Notes: a model not told the origin generated them from the sequence alone. 43,156 nt of DNA from Flavobacterium tibetense (GCF_003293845.1 NZ_QLST01000019.1:1-43156), one strand, 5' to 3'. Shown: positions 15,782 through 25,128, counted from the stretch's first letter. A program made the numbers and translations.

Positions 15782-16439
15782 TATATGTCCATTTAACTTT
15801 TGATACTTTACTAATTTCTTTTTCTAATTCTGCTTCAGGTAATTTTGGAATAACAATTTGAACTGTATTAATTCCCAATCGTTGAAGTTTATTGAGTTTA
15901 TCAATATCAGGTTTATGTGTTACAACAAATTCAATGAATAAAATAGGCTTTCCGTCTTTATCAAAAAAAACGGCATCAGGTCTTACCCATAAATAGCGCT
16001 CATCTACCTTGACATCTTTCTCCCAATGAATTTTGCCATCTTCATCTTCAAAAAAAGTAACTTCTTTGTCAACTTTGTGAGCAAATATGGTTTCTTTTTC
16101 TTTTAGAAGATTTGGGAATCCTTCAACTCCTTTTGGTGGATATTTATAAACAGCTGGAACTGTTATTTGTTTTGTTCTCATGAAATAGAAAAAAGCGAGT
16201 TTTTCTCGATATTCTCTACTTGCATGTACGCACTCTTTTTTAGAATTATCCACATCTTTAACATGATGTCTGAAATAGGATTTATATTCCTTTTTCTTTC
16301 TTTTTACAGCCTGCATATCTTTATCACAACCCATACAATAATAACCCTTTGCACCGCTTTCGGCTTGGGTTATATGAATTGGCTTTCCTTCAATGTTATT
16401 TGCCCAATCGTTGTCCTGTTCTAAATAATTATTATTCAT
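14832..16439 (-). CDS. CoiA-like zinc-finger nuclease with long coiled coil
   Basis: The 535-residue protein starts with a CoiA-like zinc-binding region: C35xxC38 in YYCMGCDKDM, YFRHH (56-60) and C70xH72. A PD-(D/E)XK-type nuclease pattern follows, WVRPDAVF (Asp155) and ILFIEFVVTHK (Glu170, Lys176). Residues about 275-505 are a dense Glu/Arg/Lys coiled coil. CoiA acts in competence and related domains occur in defence nucleases. It is encoded 36 bases after the KAP NTPase gene. The coiled-coil part is unusual: an overlapping 328-residue minus-strand frame at 14795-15781 stays open across it. The coiled coil may be a sensing or oligomerising arm. Confidence 0.82.
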   Translation of the reverse strand: MNNNYLEQDNDWANNIEGKPIHITQAESGAKGYYCMGCDKDMQAVKRKKKEYKSYFRHHVKDVDNSKKECVHASREYREKLAFFYFMRTKQITVPAVYKYPPKGVEGFPNLLKEKETIFAHKVDKEVTFFEDEDGKIHWEKDVKVDERYLWVRPDAVFFDKDGKPILFIEFVVTHKPDIDKLNKLQRLGINTVQIVIPKLPEAELEKEISKVSKVKWTYNEIESNTEYVPISEGNTEGVPSIDDDQRKLFDESYKCRAAQVGNLIRSITRCLESQSYKRTERLFEQEIQRIEKATREHQSRFDEQEAKLESEISSELRERREKLDLAKEQHAKEQTGWEQEYSGLERRYFKRRREIREEQENTNREIELRFRIGKTEDDIRREFEYEERFIESEQETIDEQQGKILRDIESESRFKDNFESRRESLKREFDELEGKEYQNFISAKSDLESKISRFREFKAEIDSGIRSEFERQYNEIAERVDKRDLQSGDELSERIKSILELRGFFGSYSDGQATIEKYRKGIQLIKNGTWKEWD

Positions 16440-16475
16440 TGAGATAATTCAAAACCTTTTCAAATTAATACAATT

Positions 16476-19400
16476 TTATTCATCATGCTTTTTTAAAGAT
16501 CTAATATCTAATTTACTTGCTAAAGTTTTAATATTATCGTTCTCTTCTTTTTTATCTCTTATTGCTTGCTTGAAGTCCGCAGTTGTTGAACTATCAGATA
16601 TGTTTAATAATTCTTTGATTTTTTCAGAATTATCAATCAATAATTTTAAAATCGTAATGTCATTTAAAAATTGAACTTTAAAAAACGTTCTAAAAGCTTC
16701 TTTAGGCTTATCATGTATAATTGAATACTCAATGAAAGGATTAAATAATAGTTTAAAGATTTCAGTTGATGTGTATGATGGATTATCATATAAAACATCC
16801 CTAATATCTTTAAGAGTATTCACTATGCTAAGACCTGATTCTTTAAAACTATTCAGAATAAATTCCCACTCGATTCTGTCCTGAAAAACATTATTAGTTA
16901 TATTATTGGATAATACAGATTTAAATGCTTCTAAAGAATTACTACTCCAATTTTTATAATTTATTACTTTAAGTATAGCATAATTTCTATTTTCAAAATC
17001 ACCAAATAATTTTATCCAATTTTCAGTAGAAAGTTCTTCAAAATATTTATTAGACAAATCAAATAAATATTTTTTTAGATCATTATCATATGAAGCAATT
17101 TGTTCAAATAAGAAAACTGGAAATTCTATAACATCTTCTGGTTTTAATTTTTCAAGATTAAACGTATCAAGTTTTAAAATTAAGTTGTCTGGTTCAACTT
17201 CTAAGTTGTTGCAGATACCTTCAAAATGTATCAATAAACTTTTTAATGTATATCTATTATCATTTTCAGATAAATTATTTATTAAATGACTAGCTACATT
17301 TTTATAAAGTAATGAGTTTGAAAAATGTTCACTATTAATTAAGAAATCATCAAAATCTACATAAAATTCAATGCGTTCTGCTATCTTCTTTGCAAAAGTC
17401 TCATCATTATTTTCTAAAACATTTTGAAAGTACCTAACATATGAATGATTATATTCATTAGATCTTGCTAGACGCAAACAAACTATATCGTAATGGAAAT
17501 CATTACTACTATTAGTTTGAGAAAATAAAGAATAAATTTCATCATCACCAAAAACTAAATCAAGTGGTTTATCCGAAATACATTTTAAAGCATTTACTAA
17601 AACATCAATTGAGTTTAAATCATTTTTATTTTGTTCAATTTTTTTTCTCACTTCTTTTTCAAAATTATTTAAACCAAAATCTTTATTTATTATTTTAAAA
17701 TACTCGGCACTTCTCAAATCTTCAGCTTCTAAACTAACCAAATGTTCGTTTAATTTACTCTCATCAGTTGATAATTTATAATCCAAATATTTATCATTTT
17801 TTTGCTTAACAAAATTGATAAAAGATATTGCATCAATTTTTTTAACAGGCTTTTCATTAAGTATATCAAAAACATTAATTTCTATATTTTGATTTACTAT
17901 GTAATCCTGTAATTCGTCAATCATTTTTGAAAACTTATCTGATGCGAAAGTATCATGCTTCAAAAGTTTATCGAGGATTTTTGAAATAAAGACTTCTGCT
18001 TTCTCTTTTTCAATATTTTTAATTAATGTCTTCTGATATTCAACAATATCAAACCCATCATGAAATGAGTTAACCATTTTGAGATAGATATCATTCCATA
18101 TGCTTTTTAAATGAATTTTCGAGATTTTAGCATCTTCTTCAATTTTATCTAAAACTAAAATTAAATTATTATTATTATTATTACTTAATTCATGTATAAC
18201 AGAATCTATAATTTTATCAAAAATCGTTGTCTTTGAAATCTCTTTAAAAATATCGCTTTTATAATTAATGATACAATCCTTTAATTGTTTTGTGTATACA
18301 ACTTCAAGAGCATTATCTGGCTTAATTTGATAAGCAAGTGCAGTGATGTGTTTTTGAAAATCTTCATCTTCCATATACAAGTAGTCTAGCCCTTTTAAAA
18401 ACTTAGCAATACTTATTGCTTTTAAAGGTGATTCTAAAATTTCATCTTTATTTAAAACAAAAATTGCTATGTATCTATCTGGAATAGAATCGTCAAGTAA
18501 TTTTATTGACACTATTTCATTTATACAGGCTATTATCTCACGGGGAGTTATTTTTTCTCTAAATGTTTCATAAACTTGAAGAACTTTTAAATATTCTTCT
18601 TCGTCTATTTTACCAAATGCATCAAGCCATTTTGTTTTAAAAAAGTCTTTCCAATCGGATAAAATAGGTTGTGAAACCCTATAAACAAGGTCAAATGTTT
18701 TATTTATATAGTCGTTTGCATAATCTGTGTCTGATTGTTCAGATTCTAATTCTTTAAAAGCATTTTTGATGTGTAGTCTGTCAAAAGGTATAATTACTTT
18801 AATATTTTTATATTTTTCTTCTGCAAAAAAGATATGTATTGATGACCAAATACTTAAAATATGTTTCCTTGGTAGTCTATCAAAATTATCAAATACTAAT
18901 ATTACTTTTTTATCTTTTAAATCAGTATCAATTTCTTTTAACCAATTTCTAAAGTCTCTTACTGTTGGTTCATTTTCAGAAATTGTTTCGATTTTTGTTT
19001 CATCAACTTGTTTATTGTTATATACTTGAAAAGTCTCCTGCAATGCAATTTTAAAAGAATTCCATTTGCCATCATTGCACAATTGAAAAACCAATTTAAC
19101 TATATATATAGCTAAAATCAAAAAGATGGGAAACAAAATAATGATTAGTTTACCTAAAGTACTTTCAATGCCAAAAATTGTAGTTTGATTCTCAGAAGTT
19201 TTAGCAAAAGTATTAACTGTCGGAATGTATATAATTGAAAATAAAGAAAATATAAATCCTACACTTAAATATGGTCTATTTATTGTTGTAATTTCTTTTT
19301 CTCTTGCTAAGAGTTTTTTTAGTTTGCCATTCCACTTACTTTTATTAGCAACTAAATTTCTTTTCTCACAAGAAATAAATTCTGTTAGCTCAACTAATAT

Positions 19401-19658
19401 TGCCTTACGTTGATCGTCTTCTTGATGACCCCAAACATCATACATGAAGAAATTATAATTGGTAAGTTTTGTTTTAATAATTTCAACCAAATTACTTTTA
19501 CCAGTTCCCCAAGCACCATCAATACCTACAACTTGAAAATTATTATTTGTTATTACTTCACTAATAACTTCAGCAATTTTATCTTGAGATTTGCCTTCAA
19601 ATAGGTCAGCTCCAATTGGAGTGTTTGGTAAAAATTTTGGATACTCTATTTCTTTCAT
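16476..19658 (-). CDS. KAP-family membrane P-loop NTPase
   Basis: This 1060-residue protein has Walker A GAWGTGKSN (48-56) and Walker B VILVFDNFDRLP (252-263), with two membrane helices (about 130-147 and 169-190) inserted between them. That insertion is the mark of KAP NTPases, the family of F-plasmid PifA, which excludes phage T7. The residues after about 400 form a long helical, repeat-like region without recognised motifs. The NTPase is in the middle of a six-gene same-strand run, 103 bases after the small membrane protein gene and 36 bases before the CoiA-like nuclease gene. A role as a membrane-anchored sensor or switch is inferred from family and context. Confidence 0.9.
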   Translation of the reverse strand: MKEIEYPKFLPNTPIGADLFEGKSQDKIAEVISEVITNNNFQVVGIDGAWGTGKSNLVEIIKTKLTNYNFFMYDVWGHQEDDQRKAILVELTEFISCEKRNLVANKSKWNGKLKKLLAREKEITTINRPYLSVGFIFSLFSIIYIPTVNTFAKTSENQTTIFGIESTLGKLIIILFPIFLILAIYIVKLVFQLCNDGKWNSFKIALQETFQVYNNKQVDETKIETISENEPTVRDFRNWLKEIDTDLKDKKVILVFDNFDRLPRKHILSIWSSIHIFFAEEKYKNIKVIIPFDRLHIKNAFKELESEQSDTDYANDYINKTFDLVYRVSQPILSDWKDFFKTKWLDAFGKIDEEEYLKVLQVYETFREKITPREIIACINEIVSIKLLDDSIPDRYIAIFVLNKDEILESPLKAISIAKFLKGLDYLYMEDEDFQKHITALAYQIKPDNALEVVYTKQLKDCIINYKSDIFKEISKTTIFDKIIDSVIHELSNNNNNNLILVLDKIEEDAKISKIHLKSIWNDIYLKMVNSFHDGFDIVEYQKTLIKNIEKEKAEVFISKILDKLLKHDTFASDKFSKMIDELQDYIVNQNIEINVFDILNEKPVKKIDAISFINFVKQKNDKYLDYKLSTDESKLNEHLVSLEAEDLRSAEYFKIINKDFGLNNFEKEVRKKIEQNKNDLNSIDVLVNALKCISDKPLDLVFGDDEIYSLFSQTNSSNDFHYDIVCLRLARSNEYNHSYVRYFQNVLENNDETFAKKIAERIEFYVDFDDFLINSEHFSNSLLYKNVASHLINNLSENDNRYTLKSLLIHFEGICNNLEVEPDNLILKLDTFNLEKLKPEDVIEFPVFLFEQIASYDNDLKKYLFDLSNKYFEELSTENWIKLFGDFENRNYAILKVINYKNWSSNSLEAFKSVLSNNITNNVFQDRIEWEFILNSFKESGLSIVNTLKDIRDVLYDNPSYTSTEIFKLLFNPFIEYSIIHDKPKEAFRTFFKVQFLNDITILKLLIDNSEKIKELLNISDSSTTADFKQAIRDKKEENDNIKTLASKLDIRSLKKHDE

Positions 19659-19761
19659 AATTTCTTCTTTTATTCTAAATCATCGTCGTATTTTTAAACA
19701 ACAAAAGCTTCAAATCCTTTAACATCATTATTGGTAGCAAATCGATTAGAACGTTAAAGTT

Positions 19762-20217
19762 TTAAAGATTAAACCAATTGGAATAATAAATTTTTCCATG
19801 GGTATCATAAACCCTTGCTTTTATTTTACTAACTCCTGCTTTTTTTAAATTCTCTTTTATTTCGCTGTAAGGTAAATCATATTCAAATTTTTTACCTGGT
19901 TCTAAACATATTGGATATTTCTTAATCACATCTGTTCTAACTAGGTTAAGGTGTTTTTGACCTTCAAAATTTTTATTACTTTCAAAAAGTGGTTGCTCAA
20001 TAAAGCGCTTATTTTTTCCAATATTTACAACAGAAACGATTAGAAAATATTCTGTATTACCAATACTATTATTGCCGTAAACAGGTGTCCTGAAAATACT
20101 TTTGACAGATACATTTAATTTACCAATTCTATCAGAGTAAAATTCATACAAACGCCAAGCAAAAACTACAGTTGAAATTAATGCTGCGTAGATTGAAATT
20201 AAAAGCTTATAGTCCAT
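19762..20217 (-). CDS. Small membrane-anchored protein of the defence run
   Basis: This 151-residue protein has one N-terminal membrane helix (about 5-22, ISIYAALISTVVFAWRLYEF) and a beta-rich soluble domain, including YFLIVSVVNIGKNKRFIEQP and EPGKKFEYDLPY, that ends in GKIYYSNWF. The pattern is that of immunoglobulin-like or C2-like single-domain proteins seen beside phage-defence genes. It starts 4 bases after the stop of the restriction-modification gene, so the two are almost certainly co-transcribed and coupled. I know no named family for it; it could be a partner of the restriction enzyme or of the KAP NTPase. Confidence 0.7.
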   Translation of the reverse strand: MDYKLLISIYAALISTVVFAWRLYEFYSDRIGKLNVSVKSIFRTPVYGNNSIGNTEYFLIVSVVNIGKNKRFIEQPLFESNKNFEGQKHLNLVRTDVIKKYPICLEPGKKFEYDLPYSEIKENLKKAGVSKIKARVYDTHGKIYYSNWFNL

Positions 20218-20221
20218 ATGA

Positions 20222-23200
20222 TTATTTTAAAATTTCAATTTTATCAATCCCTTTCATAATCCTATCCGTCTCACTTAACGCTACAATTATTTTTTGATAA
20301 TGTAGAATTTCCTCGAAACTTAATTCACGGTCTTTACGGTCTTTAAGCCATTTTTGAGCAGGTTGATAACCACCGATGTAGAAATTCCAAGCAACTTCAG
20401 GAACATTAGCGAAGTATTGTGTTTCATTAATAAAAACGTTACCTGTAATGAGCGCAGGATTCATAATCCTGTGGTCATCATTAATGACAAATTTTGGCCT
20501 TGTGACAACATTATCGCCATCTTTGGGATATTGTGTGATGTACTTTTCTACAACTTCACTTTCTAATAAATGAATTTGTCTTAATTCGCTACCTAATGCC
20601 ACTAATTGCCAAAAAGTCTTTGCATCTTTTGGATAGGGTACTCGAGGAAAATCAATTTTTATAAACTCTTTGTATTTTTCTCTATAACTTGGACAATGTA
20701 GTACAGCATAGATGTAATCTAAAATTGAAAGCGGACTAATTTCTAATTGTGGGTCGTAGCCTTCAGGAGGTTGTGCATAATCTCTTTCTTCTAAATCTGG
20801 AATGTATTTAGCTCCAATACCTTTAGCTATTTTCTCAGCAATTTCTATGTTTAGATTAGGCGTGCGAACTTCTGAATCAATTAAACTTTTTTGGTTTGAT
20901 GATTTGTGATTAATATACAAAGGTGCTACATAATCACCTCCTTGCATTCCAGGTCTTGACCAACTTCTAAAATCAATAATATTAGTTGTAATCATGACAG
21001 GAACAGAGTTCTCTTCTGAATTGCCTAATTTAAAAACAATACCGTAATTATTATTACTTGTAAAATTTTGCATTATTTCATTTCTCGGATAACAATGAAA
21101 TCCTTTTGTTTTCCCTGTATAAAATGTATATCTAATATCAAAAGGACGATAAGATACTTTTGTTATTTTTCCTTTATTAGGATAGTTTTCTTGCAAATCT
21201 TTTTTTGCAAAATTTACTTGCCAATCTCTTACATCTTTTCCTAATTCATATTTAATTCTGGCAGCTTCATCTTCTAAACTCAGAAAATCTTCAATTGTAG
21301 CGATTAGATCTTGTTCTGATTTATGAATTGTAAAATTATCTCTCGCTGTTACAATTCCAACATTATTTAAAGTAAAAAATTCATTTAACTTAAAACCTTT
21401 GTCATAAACTTCCTGAACATCAAAATCTTTATTTACTAGAAAATAATTTGGAGCAACATTTGGTAATTTTTTATATTCAATAGTTTTAATTGAATTATTC
21501 GATAGAAAATCATATTTAAATTCTCTTTTTCCAAATAAATCAAAATGAAAAACTTCTGCCAAATCATTTTCTTTTTTTATCCCTGTTTTCACAAATACAT
21601 TTATAGAAACACCTTGCATAATATCAAATACATTTTGGTCAATAGAACCATCGGGTGCAGTTTCTTTTTTCTTACTGTTGCCATGTAAATCTATAGTATA
21701 AATTTTATCATACGTTTTCAATAAATTCCAACGCATTCCTCTAAATGTTGGATTATCTAAAAAGCCATGAGGATTTATGAATGCTAAAATTCCACTTCCG
21801 TTTTTATTTATAAAATGTTGCCCAAAACGCATAAACTTCACATAGTCATCATTTATCCATTTTGGATTTCGTTCTTTTAATTTTTCTTTGCCTCCTGGTT
21901 CTTTTTTATAATCTTCCATGAGGTTCATAATCCATTCTCCTTTATTAGCACTTTCACCGCTATAAGGAGGATTTCCCATAACCACCATTACAGGGGCTTC
22001 ACGCTTTATGGCATTGGCTTGGTCGGCTTCATCGCTTAACCAACTGCTAAATAGTGTTTGCGTATCAGGGTGGGCTTCTTCTAGGCTGTTGGTTAAGAAT
22101 ATTTTAAAACGTTGGTCGTCCGATGGTTTATAACCTGTTTCGGTTAATAGCATGTCCATTTTCAAATGTGCCATTGCATAACTTGCCATCAACAACTCAA
22201 AACCATTTAATCGAGGGATTAAATCATTGGTAACATACTTACTCCAAATACCTTGTTGTCCTTCAAACTTTTTGTAAATGTGTTTTACTACTTCGGCTAA
22301 AAACGTTCCTGTTCCAGTAGCAGGGTCTAAGATTTGTACTTTGTGTACTTCTTGTTCGGTTAGTTTTTCTCCAATAACTTTTGATTTAGTTTTAGAACGT
22401 TCATCAAACTTTGGAATCGTCTTTTTTACTTTTATTTTACTTGTATCGGCTAAACCTTCTTTTAACCCGAACTCAGTTTTTAAAATATCATCTACAGCAC
22501 GAACTATAAAGTTTACTACAGGCTGTGGAGTGTACCAAACGCCTCGTGCTTTTCTTAATGCTGGGTTATATTCGCCCAAAAACGTTTCATAAAAGTGTAC
22601 AACAGGGTCTTCTTGTTTGGTGCTTTTACCAAAATTCTTCATAATCATAGCCACATCAGAAGCCAAGAATATATTTACCAATTCGTCTACAATCCAAACC
22701 AAACGATTATCTAAATCGTAGCCAGCAATGTCATGAAACAATTTGCGTAAAAATGGATTACTTTTTGGAATCAATGAAGCTGCCTCTTCTCTTGAAAAGG
22801 TAGCTAAAGTAGGGTCGTGATAACGGGCTGCAAACATACCATAAGCAATGGTTTGAGCATAAATATCAGAAAATGATTTGTTATCAATATCATGAATAAG
22901 CATTTGCTGAAAAGCTAACATTTGAGATTTAATTTGGGAACGCTTGCCTTCTAGGTCATCATTATTTAATGATTTCTCAATTACATCAGCCATTAAACGA
23001 GCTTTTCCTGCCATCATTTGCGCCAATTTTGTAGGCGACTTAATGGTTTGACTTACTGAAATCGCAAAATTTTGAATTAGATTAGTGAATTGCTCAAAGT
23101 TTTCAGGTTTAGCAATAATACTACCGTTTTCAAGAGAAGCGATGGCAATTTTTGTAATGCATTCACCATCTTTATAAAAATGGAAATCCATATAATCGGT

Positions 23201-23491
23201 AAAAATCAAATTAGATAACCCCGATTTATATCTATCAAATTGTTCTTTTAAAGTTTTGCTTCCTAAGTCTACACCAATGTCTTTTGCTTCAATATAACCT
23301 ACAGGAATATCTTTACGAGTTAGCACATAATCAGGTGCTCCACATTCCACACGAGCGGGTTCGTTGGTAACTAGAATATCTGGCAGTAAACGCATTAAAA
23401 GATTTTGTAAATCACCACGATAGGAATGCTCTCTAGCGTTTCCTGTTTTGTAAAGCGTATTAATTTTGTCGATGTACTGAGTAAGTGTCAT
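20222..23491 (-). CDS. Single-chain restriction-modification enzyme, type ISP-like without helicase
   Basis: The 1089-residue protein has an N-terminal nuclease pattern, GAPDYVL (Asp54) and GYIEAKD (Glu68, Lys70). A helical linker leads to an N6-adenine methyltransferase domain with motif I DPATGTGTF (about 388-396) and motif IV NPPYSG (about 505-510). The C-terminal part contains LSILDYIYAVLHCPSYREKY and FPRVPYPKDAKTFW, the specificity-domain pattern of type ISP enzymes. The translocase domain of true type ISP proteins (LlaBIII type, about 1600 residues) is absent, so it works like a type IIG/IIL enzyme, cutting and methylating with one polypeptide. It is the first gene of the six-gene run, behind the promoter at 23520-23550. 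The helicase at the far end of the run could supply a translocase function; that is speculation. Confidence 0.92.
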   Translation of the reverse strand: MTLTQYIDKINTLYKTGNAREHSYRGDLQNLLMRLLPDILVTNEPARVECGAPDYVLTRKDIPVGYIEAKDIGVDLGSKTLKEQFDRYKSGLSNLIFTDYMDFHFYKDGECITKIAIASLENGSIIAKPENFEQFTNLIQNFAISVSQTIKSPTKLAQMMAGKARLMADVIEKSLNNDDLEGKRSQIKSQMLAFQQMLIHDIDNKSFSDIYAQTIAYGMFAARYHDPTLATFSREEAASLIPKSNPFLRKLFHDIAGYDLDNRLVWIVDELVNIFLASDVAMIMKNFGKSTKQEDPVVHFYETFLGEYNPALRKARGVWYTPQPVVNFIVRAVDDILKTEFGLKEGLADTSKIKVKKTIPKFDERSKTKSKVIGEKLTEQEVHKVQILDPATGTGTFLAEVVKHIYKKFEGQQGIWSKYVTNDLIPRLNGFELLMASYAMAHLKMDMLLTETGYKPSDDQRFKIFLTNSLEEAHPDTQTLFSSWLSDEADQANAIKREAPVMVVMGNPPYSGESANKGEWIMNLMEDYKKEPGGKEKLKERNPKWINDDYVKFMRFGQHFINKNGSGILAFINPHGFLDNPTFRGMRWNLLKTYDKIYTIDLHGNSKKKETAPDGSIDQNVFDIMQGVSINVFVKTGIKKENDLAEVFHFDLFGKREFKYDFLSNNSIKTIEYKKLPNVAPNYFLVNKDFDVQEVYDKGFKLNEFFTLNNVGIVTARDNFTIHKSEQDLIATIEDFLSLEDEAARIKYELGKDVRDWQVNFAKKDLQENYPNKGKITKVSYRPFDIRYTFYTGKTKGFHCYPRNEIMQNFTSNNNYGIVFKLGNSEENSVPVMITTNIIDFRSWSRPGMQGGDYVAPLYINHKSSNQKSLIDSEVRTPNLNIEIAEKIAKGIGAKYIPDLEERDYAQPPEGYDPQLEISPLSILDYIYAVLHCPSYREKYKEFIKIDFPRVPYPKDAKTFWQLVALGSELRQIHLLESEVVEKYITQYPKDGDNVVTRPKFVINDDHRIMNPALITGNVFINETQYFANVPEVAWNFYIGGYQPAQKWLKDRKDRELSFEEILHYQKIIVALSETDRIMKGIDKIEILK

Positions 23492-23803
23492 TAGGCTAGT
23501 AATTAAATTATGACTTTTTCAAACATAAGAAAAAAAAAGCACCTATACAACCCGTAAAATTACCCTATTTTCAAACTGCGTATTTTTACGGTATGCTTTC
23601 GAGAGGCAAAGTAAATAAAGGGATTGAGATAAAAATGAGAAAAACCGTAAAAGGTTATAAAAAAAATTAGTCAGCAGATTTAACAAATTTTCAAATAAAT
23701 TAAGTCAAAAAGAGAAATTATTGAAATTTTAATTTTAATCGAAACTTTACCACATATTTAAAAAATATATTTCTTAATTTTACATCAGAAAATATATTTA
23801 ATC
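23492..23803. other. Intergenic region between restriction gene and hairpin block
   Basis: No gene is seen. It holds the promoter at 23520-23550 and three copies of CCGTAAAA or its complement (CCGTAAAA at 23552-23559 and 23645-23652, TTTTACGG at 23584-23591), the first and second forming a stem with a 24-base loop. These may mark an old mobilization or regulatory region. Confidence 0.5.
23520..23550 (-). promoter_or_regulatory. Promoter of the defence run
   Basis: On the minus strand TTG (23550-23548) and TATGTTTG (23527-23520) are separated by 20 bases, matching the Bacteroidota consensus TTG-N(17-23)-TAnnTTTG. The transcript would start about 22 bases before the restriction-gene ATG at 23491. 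No comparably good promoter is seen before the later genes of the run. Confidence 0.6.
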
Positions 23804-23929
23804 GCGTAAGCTTTTATTTGGTAAAAGAAAACTAGGAATCTTCTAAACAACCAAACTAAAAGGCTTACGCCTGTGCATGATACTTGCGTGGGCGTAGTCA
23901 TTTGGTTGTTGGGTCTCCTAGTACCTCTT
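23804..23929. other. Three-arm hairpin block, candidate oriT or RNA switch
   Basis: Arm A (23804-23822, starting GCGTAAGC and ending TTTGGT) is complementary to arm B (23850-23870, starting ACCAAACT and ending GCTTACGC). Arm B and its left neighbour CTAGGA are in turn complementary to arm C (23890-23929, containing GGGCGTA, TTTGGTTGTT and CCTAG). Thus B can pair with A or with C, but not both. It lies 0.6 kb from a BfmA-like mobilization gene and overlaps the apparent 5' end of the 207-residue frame. Confidence 0.55.
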
Positions 23930-23935
23930 TTACTG

Positions 23936-24496
23936 ATGGCTAATGTCTCACGCATTTTTTTAGCACTTATGAAAGAAAAAGCAACAACAAAAAGCGGCAG
24001 ATCTGCTTTTCAAAAAATCCTAAATTACTTACTGTTTCAAGACTTTACTACTCCAGACTTTATTTCTGGGTATGCTAGTCTGTCAGAAAGTTTTATTGAG
24101 AATAACAAAACTGCAAAATCAACAGAAGAAGTTCTGAATTCAAAATTAATCGACATATTTAAAATTCAGTTACTTAATCTGAACTATGAGGATAGAGGCG
24201 AAATCATTGATACCCTATTAGATGATAAAAATAGTTATGATGTTTTATTGTTTTTATTTACAATGGAAATAGAAAAACATTTCAAAAATAAACCTGATAA
24301 TATTCAAGCTAAATTCTTAAAAATGTTGCTCTATTATCAGTCAGACAACCAATTAAATACGCTGATTCTTATCTATTTCAGATTATATTTCGTTGATTTA
24401 TTCGAATCAAAATTTTCAAAAAGTTTTCAAATTTCGGAAAAGGAATATGAATCAATTTTGAAAATTTATACAACAAAAAAAATTCAGTTTGAATAA
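23936..24496 (+). CDS. Unknown helical protein on the opposite strand of the element
   Basis: The frame is open from a GTG at 23873 (207 residues), but its first 21 residues are encoded by the hairpin block, so the ATG at 23936 (MANVSRIFLALMKEK, 186 residues) is preferred. The protein is helical with a basic start and a hydrophobic C-terminal half (LILIYFRLYFVDLF). No domain is recognised. It is the only plus-strand gene between 8861 and 29877 and ends tail to tail with the BfmA-like gene, with 2 bases between stops. If the upstream start were used, a membrane helix (VVIWLLGLLVPLLL) would be added; that choice is open. Confidence 0.55.
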   Translation: MANVSRIFLALMKEKATTKSGRSAFQKILNYLLFQDFTTPDFISGYASLSESFIENNKTAKSTEEVLNSKLIDIFKIQLLNLNYEDRGEIIDTLLDDKNSYDVLLFLFTMEIEKHFKNKPDNIQAKFLKMLLYYQSDNQLNTLILIYFRLYFVDLFESKFSKSFQISEKEYESILKIYTTKKIQFE

Positions 24497-24498
24497 AT

Positions 24499-25128
24499 TT
24501 ATTTTAAAGAAATTAATTCCAAAAAATCACTTTCACTCATATCGAAAACAATTTTATTTTTTGAACCAAATGTTGATTTTTCAATTGAATATAATTTACC
24601 AAACTTTAAAAATTTATTCTGAATTCGAGCGTTTTCAAGTGTGATTTGGTCATATTTTTTATTTAATTCCATGTAGCTCTTACGGTGCTCTGTTAATTTA
24701 TTTTCATATTTTTCAGTAAGTTGTTTTGTAATTTTTTCTTCAATTTCTTTTTGGATTTCAGAGTTGTTTTCTGAAGGTTTTCTATACGCTTCTGATAGCA
24801 ATATTCTCTTTCTAATATCTCTTAAATCTGAAGTTATTTCAGTCGATAGAATACGGTATATTGGGTCAATTTTTATTTTTTCAATGTTACGAACAATTGC
24901 AATAACTCGATTATTATCTGAATTAAATTCAATCATTTTTTCTTCTAATTTTTTTAAAAGTCCACCAAAACTTTGTTTTGGATTTACTGGATTTGTTTCA
25001 AAAAAATACATCATATCTTCAATTAAATGAATATTGGTTTTGTAACCAAATCTATTTTGCAATGTTACCCATCTGTCTGCTAAAGTTCCTGATAAACGGA
25101 TGTCTTTATTTTGTGTCAATTTTTTCAT
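24499..25128 (-). CDS. BfmA/BtgA-like mobilization protein
   Basis: This 209-residue protein opens with KDIRLSGTLADRWVTLQNRFGYK, followed by LIEDMMYFFETNPVNPKQSFGG and NRVIAIVRNIEKIKIDPIYRIL. The last segment resembles the RNMEKTKLDP motif of BfmA/BtgA mobilization proteins, accessory DNA-binding factors that work with a relaxase at oriT in Bacteroidota mobilizable elements. The C-terminal half is a coiled coil (residues about 120-180). The expected partner relaxase gene is not next to it or anywhere in the element. It lies next to the hairpin block, which fits an oriT. Family assignment is from memory of the motif. Confidence 0.6.
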   Translation of the reverse strand: MKKLTQNKDIRLSGTLADRWVTLQNRFGYKTNIHLIEDMMYFFETNPVNPKQSFGGLLKKLEEKMIEFNSDNNRVIAIVRNIEKIKIDPIYRILSTEITSDLRDIRKRILLSEAYRKPSENNSEIQKEIEEKITKQLTEKYENKLTEHRKSYMELNKKYDQITLENARIQNKFLKFGKLYSIEKSTFGSKNKIVFDMSESDFLELISLK

